Origin: REEB95 sp035934995
GTDB taxonomy: Bacteria > Pseudomonadota > Alphaproteobacteria > ATCC43930 > CGMCC-115725
Direction of reading: 5' to 3'
Assembly: GCA_035934995.1 (NCBI GenBank)
Contig: DASYXI010000012.1
Span: 1-40,348, forward strand
DNA: 40,348 nucleotides
Each line of letters starts with the position of its first letter. Position 1 is the first letter of the stretch. The notes below the pieces were generated by a model that searched no databases, had not been told where the DNA came from, and saw only the letters and a list, made by a program, of their open reading frames with translations. A program made the position numbers and the translations under genes. Positions 33,279 to 40,348 of this stretch are shown piece by piece.

Positions 33279-33355
33279 CGGCGGGATCGCCTTAATCCGA
33301 TTGGCACGACGAACCGTTCGTGCTGTTCTGGCGTCTCGTTGGACAAAGGGGGGAA

Positions 33356-33916
33356 ATGTCCGTGGCAGCAAAACATGCGAATTGGATCGGCGTGGCGTGC
33401 GGCCTGTTGCTGGCGGCAACCGGCGTAACGGCGGTGCAAGCCGCCGACAACGCCCAGGTGGCGCGCGGCAAATATCTGGTCACCATCGGCAGCTGCACCG
33501 ACTGCCACACGCCGGGCTCCTTCTTCGGCAAGCCCGACATGAAACGCTTTCTTGGCGGGTCGGACGTCGGCTTCGCCATTCCCGGTCTCGGCGTTTTCGT
33601 CGGACCCAATCTGACCCCTGACAAGGAAACCGGCCTCGGTAAATGGTCGACCCAGCAGATCGTCACCGCGCTGACCACCGGCAAGCTGCCGGACGGTCGT
33701 ATGTTGGCGCCGGTCATGCCGTATGAGGCTTACGCGCACCTGACGCACGCCGACGCGCTGGCGATCGCCGCCTATCTCAAGAGCCTGCCGCCGGTGAGCC
33801 ATAAGGTGGCCGGACCGTTCGGCCCGGACGAAAAGGTGACGGTGTTCGTCATGTCGGTGCAGCCGGCCGACGTCTACAACAACCTGCCGAAGCCGCCGGC
33901 CGACGCGAAGAAATAG
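33356..33916 (+). CDS. Periplasmic cytochrome c, single heme
   Basis: This 186-residue protein has a signal peptide (about 1-27, I-G-V-A-C-G-L-L-L-A-A then V-Q-A-A). One heme motif follows, C-T-D-C-H, in the cytochrome c family context G-K-Y-L-V-T-I-G-S-C-T-D-C-H-T-P. A methionine ligand is likely in P-V-M-P-Y-E-A-Y. The sequence N-L-T-P-D-K-E-T-G-L-G-K-W-S resembles the gluconate/alcohol dehydrogenase cytochrome c class. The start is fixed by a G-rich ribosome site and the signal peptide. It may carry electrons from a periplasmic dehydrogenase; the partner is not visible here. Confidence 0.9.
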   Translation: MSVAAKHANWIGVACGLLLAATGVTAVQAADNAQVARGKYLVTIGSCTDCHTPGSFFGKPDMKRFLGGSDVGFAIPGLGVFVGPNLTPDKETGLGKWSTQQIVTALTTGKLPDGRMLAPVMPYEAYAHLTHADALAIAAYLKSLPPVSHKVAGPFGPDEKVTVFVMSVQPADVYNNLPKPPADAKK

Positions 33917-33923
33917 TCACGCG

Positions 33924-34391
33924 CTAATTCACCGCGTCGCCCAAGGCGGCGGCGTGGACGACGTCGCCGATCTTGATGCCGAGCCGGTCGACCGTGCCGC
34001 CGTTGAGCTCGAGCACGGCGGTCGCCGGCGCATGCGAAACGATGGTCGCGTCCGACATCGGCATCGCGCGCTCATGCAGGTCGACGATCTTGCCGCCGGC
34101 GGCGATGAACAGCATGTCGAGCGGGATCAGCGTGTTGTGCATCCAGAAGGTCATGATTTGCGGCTGCGCCATGACGAACAACATGCCGGCGTCGGCCGCC
34201 AGGTGCGGCCGGTACATGAGACCCTGCTCCTGCTGATCCGGTGTCAGCGCGAGCTCGACGGTGAAATGCTGTGGTCCTTTGGCGGTGTCGATGCTGAGCG
34301 GCGCCGAGGTGAAGGTCTGGAAGTTTTGCGGCTGGGCGAACGCGGGCGTCGCCAGCAACACCGCGAGCACGACGAAGATCGCGCGGCTCAT
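33924..34391 (-). CDS. DUF192 exported protein
   Basis: This 155-residue protein has a signal peptide (A-I-F-V-V-L-A-V-L-L-A-T-P-A-F-A). The DUF192 core includes R-P-H-L-A, G-M-L-F-V, M-T-F-W-M-H-N-T-L-I-P-L-D-M-L-F-I, then the A-T-A-V-L-E-L-N-G-G-T region. The function of the family is unknown; it is usually a periplasmic or lipid-linked small protein. The ATG at 34391 overlaps the antiporter stop by four bases (ATGA), so the antiporter is the upstream gene of a two-gene leftward unit. Confidence 0.9.
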   Translation of the reverse strand: MSRAIFVVLAVLLATPAFAQPQNFQTFTSAPLSIDTAKGPQHFTVELALTPDQQEQGLMYRPHLAADAGMLFVMAQPQIMTFWMHNTLIPLDMLFIAAGGKIVDLHERAMPMSDATIVSHAPATAVLELNGGTVDRLGIKIGDVVHAAALGDAVN

Positions 34392-35719
34392 CGGAAGAAC
34401 AACCAGCCCGTCAGCAGCAGCGGCGGCAACAGGCACACCGCCGACCAGCCGATATAGGCGAGAAAGTTGGGCATCTTGACGCCGTAGCTTTCGACCACCG
34501 ATTTCACCATCAGGTTGGGCGCGTTGCCGATATAGGTCAGCGCGCCGAAATACGACGCGCCGGCCGAAATCGCCGCCAGGGTCAGCGCCAGCTTGCCGGT
34601 CAGCACGCCCGCGCTGCCGCCGGCCAGGCCGAAAAACACCAGATAGGCCGGCACGTTGTCCAGAACCGACGACACCGCGCCGGGCAAAAGATAGAACAGC
34701 GTGTGGTTCGGCGCGCCGCCGGCGAACATATGCGTCAGCAAGGGCGCCGCCGGTCCTGCCGTCCCGGCGCGTGCGATGGCGTCGAGCGGCACCAGCGTGA
34801 CGAAGACCGCCGCGAACAAAATCGTCACTTCAGTGATCGGCGTCCAAACGAATTCGTTCTCCTGCCGCGTCGCCTTCTTGGTCAGCCTGAGCGACAGCAG
34901 CGCCAGCACGACGAACAAACCGTCGGCGACGATGTCGTTGAAGCTCCAAGCGACGCCGAACACCGTGATCGCGCCCGGCATCGGATAATAAGTGCGCAGC
35001 ATCATGGTCAGCGCCGCGCCGAGCAGCAGGACCAGATTGATCCCGCCATCGATGCCGAGCTTCTCGAATTCCGGCAGCGGCGCGGGCGCAATGCCGTGAC
35101 GGCGGTAACGGTCGATGATGTAAAACATCGCCAGCAGGATCGCGCTCAGCAGCAGCGTCGGCGCCCAGAGATGCCGCACCGGCCAGAAGAACGGCACGCC
35201 GCGCAGGTAACCGATGAACAGCGGCGGATTGCCGAGCGGCGTCAGCGCGCCGCCGACGTTGCACGCCAGGAAAATGAAGAACACGTAGACATGCGCCGCG
35301 TGCGTGCGATGACGGTTGGCGCGCACCAGCGGCCGCAGCAGCAGCAACGATGCGCCCGGCGTGCCGATCAGGCTCGCCGCCACCGTGCCGAGCGCGAGCA
35401 ATCCGGTGTTGACGCCGGGCGTGCCGCGCAACGTGCCGCGGATGCGTATGCCGCCGGTAATGACGAACAACGCGCCCAGCAACAAGACAAAGGGCACATA
35501 GGTGTTGAGCGCCATGTCGAGCAGCCGCGCGATCGACGGACCGATGCTTTCGGCAAAGATATCCGGCACGATAAAGGCGAACGCCCAGGCCGCGACGAAT
35601 TTGCCGTAATGGCGATGCCACAAGCGCGGCACGGTCAGCGGCGCGATGGCCAGCGTCAGCAGCAAGCCGAGAAACGGCAGGCCCCAGGCCACGCTGTCGT
35701 ATGGAAAGCCCCCCGGCAT
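34388..35719 (-). CDS. NhaD/ArsB-superfamily sodium:proton antiporter-like membrane protein
   Basis: This 443-residue protein has about eleven to twelve hydrophobic segments. The family blocks are A-L-T-P-L-G-N-P-P-L-F-I-G-Y near 160, and L-D-N-V-P-A-Y-L-V-F-F plus Y-I-G-N-A-P-N-L-M-V-K near 360-410. These paired motifs define the ion-transporter superfamily that includes NhaD antiporters, citrate transporters and ArsB. Ion is probably Na+, not proven. It is divergent from coxG, and coupled to the DUF192 gene. Confidence 0.88.
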   Translation of the reverse strand: MPGGFPYDSVAWGLPFLGLLLTLAIAPLTVPRLWHRHYGKFVAAWAFAFIVPDIFAESIGPSIARLLDMALNTYVPFVLLLGALFVITGGIRIRGTLRGTPGVNTGLLALGTVAASLIGTPGASLLLLRPLVRANRHRTHAAHVYVFFIFLACNVGGALTPLGNPPLFIGYLRGVPFFWPVRHLWAPTLLLSAILLAMFYIIDRYRRHGIAPAPLPEFEKLGIDGGINLVLLLGAALTMMLRTYYPMPGAITVFGVAWSFNDIVADGLFVVLALLSLRLTKKATRQENEFVWTPITEVTILFAAVFVTLVPLDAIARAGTAGPAAPLLTHMFAGGAPNHTLFYLLPGAVSSVLDNVPAYLVFFGLAGGSAGVLTGKLALTLAAISAGASYFGALTYIGNAPNLMVKSVVESYGVKMPNFLAYIGWSAVCLLPPLLLTGWLFFR

Positions 35720-35835
35720 CGGCGCCGACTATGGCCGAGGCCGCGCGCCACGCGCAACCCGCCCCGGCGGGCCGCGCGCTTGTCGCTGCCCAGGGCGGGC
35801 GCTACGGTTCGCCGGCAAAGACCAGGGGTGCCCGC

Positions 35836-36426
35836 ATGGACATGACCGGCGAATATCGCGTCGCCGCGCCGCAGAAGAAAGTCTGGGACGCGCTCAACGA
35901 TCCCGACATCCTCAAGCAATGCATCAGCGGCTGCGAGGAAGTGCAGAAGCTGTCGCCGACCGAGTTCACCGCCAAGGTGCAGGCGCGCGTCGGGCCGGTG
36001 AGCGCGCGCTTCGGCGGCAAGGTGACGCTGTCCGATCTCGATCCGCCCAACGGCTACAAGATCAGCGGCGAAGGCACCGGCGGCGTCGCCGGCTTTGCCA
36101 AAGGCGCCGCCGAGGTGCGGCTGACGCCGGACGGCGACGCCACGAAACTCTCTTATAAGGTAACGGCGCAGGTGGGCGGCAAGCTGGCGCAGATCGGCTC
36201 GCGGCTGATCGACAGCACCGCGCGCAAATATGCCGACGATTTCTTCGCCAAGTTCGCGGCGATTGTCGGCGCGCCCGCGCCGGCAGCGGCGCCGGCGCCC
36301 TCGCCGCCTTTACCCACGCCCACCGCAATGCCGACGCCCGCCGAAGGCAAGCGCCTGCCGCCGGCGGTGTGGGCAGCGATCCTGGCCGTGCTGGTCGCGA
36401 TCGTCCTCTATGTCTTCACCCGCTGA
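35836..36426 (+). CDS. coxG: CoxG-like SRPBCC protein with C-terminal membrane anchor
   Basis: This 196-residue protein has an SRPBCC/CoxG domain (about 1-145; G-E-Y-R-V-A-A-P-Q-K-K-V-W-D-A-L-N-D-P, then C-I-S-G-C-E-E). A Pro/Ala-rich linker (about 150-175) and one C-terminal membrane helix follow. In the CO dehydrogenase system CoxG helps recruit the enzyme to the membrane. The start at 35836 is chosen because the domain begins there. An earlier in-frame start at 35701 would add a non-conserved tail and lies inside the divergent gene's start region. coxS follows after 83 bases. Confidence 0.88.
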   Translation: MDMTGEYRVAAPQKKVWDALNDPDILKQCISGCEEVQKLSPTEFTAKVQARVGPVSARFGGKVTLSDLDPPNGYKISGEGTGGVAGFAKGAAEVRLTPDGDATKLSYKVTAQVGGKLAQIGSRLIDSTARKYADDFFAKFAAIVGAPAPAAAPAPSPPLPTPTAMPTPAEGKRLPPAVWAAILAVLVAIVLYVFTR

Positions 36427-36509
36427 CGCTTGACCCGGGCCGATTTCCCGCACGACAATCCCGCCAACCAATAAGGCCGCGCCGCGCGCGCCATCGAGGA
36501 GTTCCGAAG

Positions 36510-36983
<474 letters not shown>

Positions 36984-37019
36984 CCATGCGGCGGCCGAGG
37001 ATTCACGGAGAATCGAGCG

Positions 37020-37814
37020 ATGTATAATTTCGAATATCACAAGGCCAAATCGGTCGCGGACGCGTCGGCGCAGATTGCGCAGAAGAGCGAAGCGAAGCTC
37101 GTCGCCGGCGGCATGACGCTGATCCCGACCTTGAAGCAGCGTTTGGCCAAGCCGAGCGACCTCGTCGATCTGAACGGGCTGCCTGAGCTCAAAGGCATCA
37201 AGCGCGACGGCAACGCGGTGGTGATCGGCGCGATGACGCGGCACGTCGAGGTCGCGGAATCCGCCGAGGTGCAGAAGGCGATCCCCGCCCTCGCCTATCT
37301 CGCGAGCCATATCGGCGATCCGGCGGTGCGCAACCGCGGCACGCTCGGCGGCTCGATTTCGAACAACGATCCGGCGGCGGATTATCCCTCGGCGGTTGTC
37401 GCGCTCAACGCCACCGTCATCACCAACAAGCGCAAGATCGCGGCCGACGAATTCTTCACCGGCATGTTCGAGACCGCGTTGCAGGCCGGCGAGATCGTGA
37501 CGGCGGTGAGCTTCCCGATTCCGGAGAAAGCCGCCTATATGAAATTTCCCAATCCGGCGTCGCGCTACGCCATCGTCGGTGTGTTCGTGGCGAAGCACAA
37601 AGACGGCGTGCGCGTCGCCGTCACCGGCGCGGGTCCGTGCGTCTTCCGCCAGAAGGACATGGAAGCGGCGCTCGCCAAGAATTTCTCGGCCGACGCGATC
37701 AAATCGATCGCGCAGAAGCAGGACGGCCTCAACGGCGACATCCACGCCAGCCCGGAATACCGCGCGCATCTCGTCGGCGTTATGGCGCGGCGGGCCGTCG
37801 CGGCGGCGGGATAA
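37020..37814 (+). CDS. coxM: Mo-hydroxylase FAD-binding subunit (CoxM)
   Basis: This 264-residue protein has the two FAD-contacting motifs: A-G-G-M-T-L-I-P (29-36, variant of AGGQSL) and R-N-R-G-T-L-G-G-S-I-S-N-N-D-P-A-A-D near 110. The CO dehydrogenase flavoprotein C-terminal domain is complete. It accepts electrons from CoxS and passes them to a carrier. The ATG has GGAG upstream. It is the third gene of the coxG-coxS-coxM run, without coxL between. Confidence 0.93.
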   Translation: MYNFEYHKAKSVADASAQIAQKSEAKLVAGGMTLIPTLKQRLAKPSDLVDLNGLPELKGIKRDGNAVVIGAMTRHVEVAESAEVQKAIPALAYLASHIGDPAVRNRGTLGGSISNNDPAADYPSAVVALNATVITNKRKIAADEFFTGMFETALQAGEIVTAVSFPIPEKAAYMKFPNPASRYAIVGVFVAKHKDGVRVAVTGAGPCVFRQKDMEAALAKNFSADAIKSIAQKQDGLNGDIHASPEYRAHLVGVMARRAVAAAG

Positions 37815-37892
37815 GCGCGTTTTTCTAAACTTGTCATAAGGCGCCGGCCGCGGCGCTAGCCAGCGCCTCCGCCGTCCTGCATGCTTTGCGGC

Positions 37893-39554
37893 ATGGACAG
37901 CGCGCCATCGCTCGTCGTCACCCTGCTCGTCGGCCTGGCCGTCGCCTATGTCGGCGGCCTCGCCGCGCGGGCGGCCCGCCTGCCGCCGATCGTCGGCTAT
38001 TTGCTGGCCGGTGTCGTCGTCGGTCCGTCGACGCCCGACCTGGTCGCTGACCCACGCGCAGTCGAAGAGCTGGCGCAGATCGGCGTCGTGCTGCTGCTGT
38101 TCGGCGTCGGCCTGCATTTCTCGGTCGCCGATTTGCGCGCGGTGTGGCGCATCGCCGTGCCCGGCGCATTGCTGCAAATCGGGTTTTCCTTCGCGCTCGG
38201 CTTCGGCGTCGCGCGGCTGATCGGCTTCGGCACCGAGCCGGCGGCGGCGCTGGCGATGTGCCTTGCCGTTGCCAGCACCGTCGTCGCCACGCGCGCACTC
38301 GAAGAGCGCGGACGATTGATGACCGACACCGGCCGCATCGCGCTCGGCTGGCTGGTCATGCAGGATTTGGTCGTCGTCCTGGTTCTCGTCGTGCTGCCGG
38401 GCGGAACGCCGGCGCCGTTCGTCTTCGCCGGCGCGCCGCTCGCCGTCGGCGCGATCAAGGTGATCGAAGCGGCGATCTTCGCCGCCATCATGCTGCCGCT
38501 CGGCCGGCGGTTCATTCCCTGGCTCTTGACGCTGACCGCGCGCGACGGCTCGCACGAGCTGTTCCGCCTGGCGGTGATCGTGTCGGCGCTCGGCATCGCC
38601 TATCTCGCCGCGGCGCTGGTCGGCGTGTCGCCGGCCTTGGGCGCGTTCTTCGCCGGCATCATCATCGCGGAGTCCGACGTCAGCCATCAGGCCGCCGGCG
38701 AATCCGTGCCGGTGCAACAGATCTTCACCGTGCTGTTCTTTGTCTCGGTCGGCATGCTGTTCGATCCCGGCGTGCTGCTGCGCGCGCCGCTCCAGGTGGC
38801 GGCGGTGACCGCGATGGTGATCATCGGCAACGCGCTCATCACGCTCGTCGTTCTGATCGGCCTGCGCGCCGCGCCGCGTAGCGCGCTCGAAGTCGCCGCG
38901 TTGCTGGCGCAGGTCGGCGAGTTCTCGTTCATTCTCAGCGGCGCCGCGGCGAGCAGCGGCCTGTTGCCGGGCGACGGCCGCAGCCTGGTGCTGGCGGCGG
39001 CGCTGATCTCGATCCTGCTGCAGCCGCTGATGCTGCGCATCGCCGCGAGGCTGGGCACGCCGCTGGAGAAAGCCGGTTTCCTGCGCACGTGGCACGCCGG
39101 CCGGCGCGAGATCAAGCGCCGCCACACGCTACCCGAGCTCGTTGGCCACGCTATCGTCATCGGCCATGGCCGCGTCGGCAGCGTCATCGCCGCGTCGCTG
39201 CGCGAACAGGGCGTGCCGTACATCGTGATCGAGCAGAATTTGCGCTTCGCCGAGCAGCTGCGCCAGGAAGGCGTGCCGGTGATCTACGGCGACGCCGCCT
39301 GGCCCGAAGTGTTCGAAGCCGCCGGACCGGAGCGCGCGCGATTGCTGGTGATCGCCGTGCCGGACAAGAGCGCGGTGCGCCGCATCCTGGCCGAGGCCCG
39401 CGCCATCAACCCGGCGCTCGAAATCATCGCGCGGACGCATAGTCGGGCGGAAGCCGAATGGCTCAAGCAGCACGGCGTCGGCCGCGTCGTCATGGGCGAA
39501 AGCCAGACCGCGCGCGAGATGGCCAGCTATGCCGCCGAGCGCTTTGCCCCCTGA
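37893..39554 (+). CDS. CPA2 monovalent cation:proton antiporter with TrkA-N domain (KefB/YbaL type)
   Basis: This protein has an N-terminal CPA2 membrane domain (about 12 hydrophobic segments, with P-P-I-V-G-Y-L-L-A-G and G-V-S-P-A-L-G-A-F-F-A-G). A C-terminal RCK/TrkA-N nucleotide domain follows (V-I-G-H-G-R-V-G-S-V, then G-D-A-A-W-P-E-V). The second RCK-C domain is missing, as in YbaL-like proteins. It would exchange K+ for H+ under NAD(H)-linked control. Either ATG 37893 or 37881 could be the start; neither has a good ribosome site. It lies between coxM and the MoxR ATPase gene, an unusual place. Confidence 0.9.
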   Translation: MDSAPSLVVTLLVGLAVAYVGGLAARAARLPPIVGYLLAGVVVGPSTPDLVADPRAVEELAQIGVVLLLFGVGLHFSVADLRAVWRIAVPGALLQIGFSFALGFGVARLIGFGTEPAAALAMCLAVASTVVATRALEERGRLMTDTGRIALGWLVMQDLVVVLVLVVLPGGTPAPFVFAGAPLAVGAIKVIEAAIFAAIMLPLGRRFIPWLLTLTARDGSHELFRLAVIVSALGIAYLAAALVGVSPALGAFFAGIIIAESDVSHQAAGESVPVQQIFTVLFFVSVGMLFDPGVLLRAPLQVAAVTAMVIIGNALITLVVLIGLRAAPRSALEVAALLAQVGEFSFILSGAAASSGLLPGDGRSLVLAAALISILLQPLMLRIAARLGTPLEKAGFLRTWHAGRREIKRRHTLPELVGHAIVIGHGRVGSVIAASLREQGVPYIVIEQNLRFAEQLRQEGVPVIYGDAAWPEVFEAAGPERARLLVIAVPDKSAVRRILAEARAINPALEIIARTHSRAEAEWLKQHGVGRVVMGESQTAREMASYAAERFAP

Positions 39555-39641
39555 CGCATGGCAGCAATGACGCGGGTTCCGCGGATTGGACCCGCCGCGC
39601 GAAATCCTTTAAAAATAAGCGGTTCGCTCTCATCGCGTGGA

Positions 39642-39647
39642 TATAAT
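39642..39647 (+). promoter_or_regulatory. Candidate -10 just before the MoxR gene
   Basis: TATAAT lies only four bases ahead of the ATG at 39652, and no ribosome site is seen there. If used, the transcript would be leaderless. No convincing -35 is found 16-18 bases upstream, so this is weak. Confidence 0.25.
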
Positions 39648-39651
39648 TCCG

Positions 39652-40348
39652 ATGGCTTCCCTGCCGACCTCCGTCGCCGACGCGCTCGCGCTGCTCGCCA
39701 AGGGCCGCTATGTCGCCGACCGCAGTCTCGCGACCGCGGTCTACCTCGCGCTGTCGTTGAAGCGGCCGTTGTTCCTCGAAGGCGAAGCCGGCACCGGCAA
39801 GACCGAAGTGGCGAAGGTGCTGGCGGAACGGCTCGGCCGCAAATTGATCCGCCTGCAATGCTATGAAGGTCTCGACGTCGCGAGCGCGGTCTATGAGTGG
39901 AATTATTCGCGCCAGATGATCGAAATCCGTCTTGCCGAGACCGGCCAGGAAAGCAAGGACACGGTCGAGGAGGAGATTTTTTCGGACAAGTTCCTCATCA
40001 AGCGGCCGCTGCTGCAGGCGCTCGAACCCGACGTCGCCGGGCCGCCGGTGCTGCTGATCGACGAGCTCGACCGCACCGACGAACCGTTCGAGGCCTTCCT
40101 GCTCGAGATGCTGTCCGACTATCAGGTGTCGATCCCGGAGCTCGGCACGGTCAAAGCCGCCGCGCCGCCCATCGTGGTCATTACCTCCAACCGCACACGC
40201 GAGATCCACGACGCCTTGAAGCGGCGTTGCTTCTATTTCTGGGTCGACTACCCGAGCGCCGAGCGCGAGCTCGCCATTCTCCGACTCAAGGCACCGGGCG
40301 CGGCCGAAGGACTGAGCCGCGAGGTGGTCGCCTTCGTGCAGAAGCTCC
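39652..40348 (+). CDS. coxD: MoxR/CoxD-type AAA+ ATPase (3' end cut by window)
   Basis: 232 codons are seen before the window ends. The AAA+ features are Walker A G-E-A-G-T-G-K-T near residue 47, the L-Q-C-Y-E-G-L-D motif, Walker B V-L-L-I-D-E-L-D-R, and sensor region V-I-T-S-N-R-T-R-E. L-K-R-R-C-F-Y is the arginine finger region. These match the MoxR CoxD branch, which in CO dehydrogenase operons helps build the copper-sulfur-molybdenum site and usually pairs with a VWA protein (CoxE). The start is the ATG before M-A-S-L-P-T-S-V-A-D-A-L. Its role here depends on a large subunit that is not in this cluster. Confidence 0.9.
   Translation, partial: MASLPTSVADALALLAKGRYVADRSLATAVYLALSLKRPLFLEGEAGTGKTEVAKVLAERLGRKLIRLQCYEGLDVASAVYEWNYSRQMIEIRLAETGQESKDTVEEEIFSDKFLIKRPLLQALEPDVAGPPVLLIDELDRTDEPFEAFLLEMLSDYQVSIPELGTVKAAAPPIVVITSNRTREIHDALKRRCFYFWVDYPSAERELAILRLKAPGAAEGLSREVVAFVQKL

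Overview
The window is GC-rich, densely coding chromosomal DNA from an alphaproteobacterium. The best evidence is gene order: dusB-ntrB-ntrC-ntrY-ntrX, a D-amino-acid aminotransferase, hfq, hflX and mazG, with a fused ispDF gene diverging from dusB, and an NDUFS4-type Complex I accessory gene. This pattern fits Rhodospirillales or Hyphomicrobiales; I cannot name the genus. Almost all of the window is gene, and no stretch above 300 bases lacks a feature.

Region by region. (1) 1-5.1 kb: two large hybrid sensor kinases in one operon. The first is cut by the window edge and has HAMP repeats, GAF, kinase core and three receivers; the second is receiver-kinase-receiver. (2) 5.1-6.7 kb: tatD and a PhnP-like metallo-beta-lactamase-fold hydrolase. 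(3) 6.75-9.26 kb: a complete 2510-bp IS1595-family element with 23-bp imperfect inverted repeats and an 8-bp target duplication (TCATTATT). It carries three passenger genes besides its transposase: a coiled-coil/zinc-ribbon protein, a 54-residue protein, and a protein with the RusA-type D-x-D-N-x-x-K ... DD motif. It sits between the MBL gene and mazG. (4) 9.4-21.9 kb: mazG, then a long leftward block of dusB-ntrBC, ntrYX, aminotransferase, HAD phosphatase, hfq, hflX and a beta-hydroxyacid dehydrogenase. Many of these genes overlap by 4-11 bases. A short synonymous echo of the HAD gene start lies between the aminotransferase and the HAD gene.

(5) 22.1-24.5 kb: ispDF, pgpA, pncC/cinA-type amidase and a small unknown gene. 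(6) 24.7-29.3 kb: an MFS transporter divergent from a TetR regulator with two operator-like palindromes between them, an MGDG-synthase-like glycosyltransferase, and a second MFS protein. (7) 29.3-31.6 kb: a molybdenum hydroxylase large subunit whose natural start codon is followed at codon 3 by TAG. (8) 31.6-32.1 kb: tRNA-Pro(TGG), NDUFS4-like gene and tRNA-Arg(TCT), all leftward and packed within 16-18 bases of each other. (9) 32.2-35.7 kb: an O-methyltransferase, a 59-residue secreted peptide with its own terminator, a cytochrome c, a DUF192 protein and a NhaD/ArsB-type antiporter. (10) 35.8-40.3 kb: coxG, coxS, coxM, a CPA2 K+/H+ antiporter and a MoxR/CoxD ATPase cut by the window end. No large subunit lies between coxS and coxM.

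Functionally the centre of the window is nitrogen control (NtrBC, NtrYX), RNA-based regulation (Hfq), ribosome rescue (HflX) and nucleotide sanitation (MazG). The right end is built around molybdenum hydroxylase chemistry. The most unusual items are the cargo-bearing IS1595 element, the duplicated HAD start region, the early amber codon in the Mo hydroxylase, and the mRNA held between two tRNAs.
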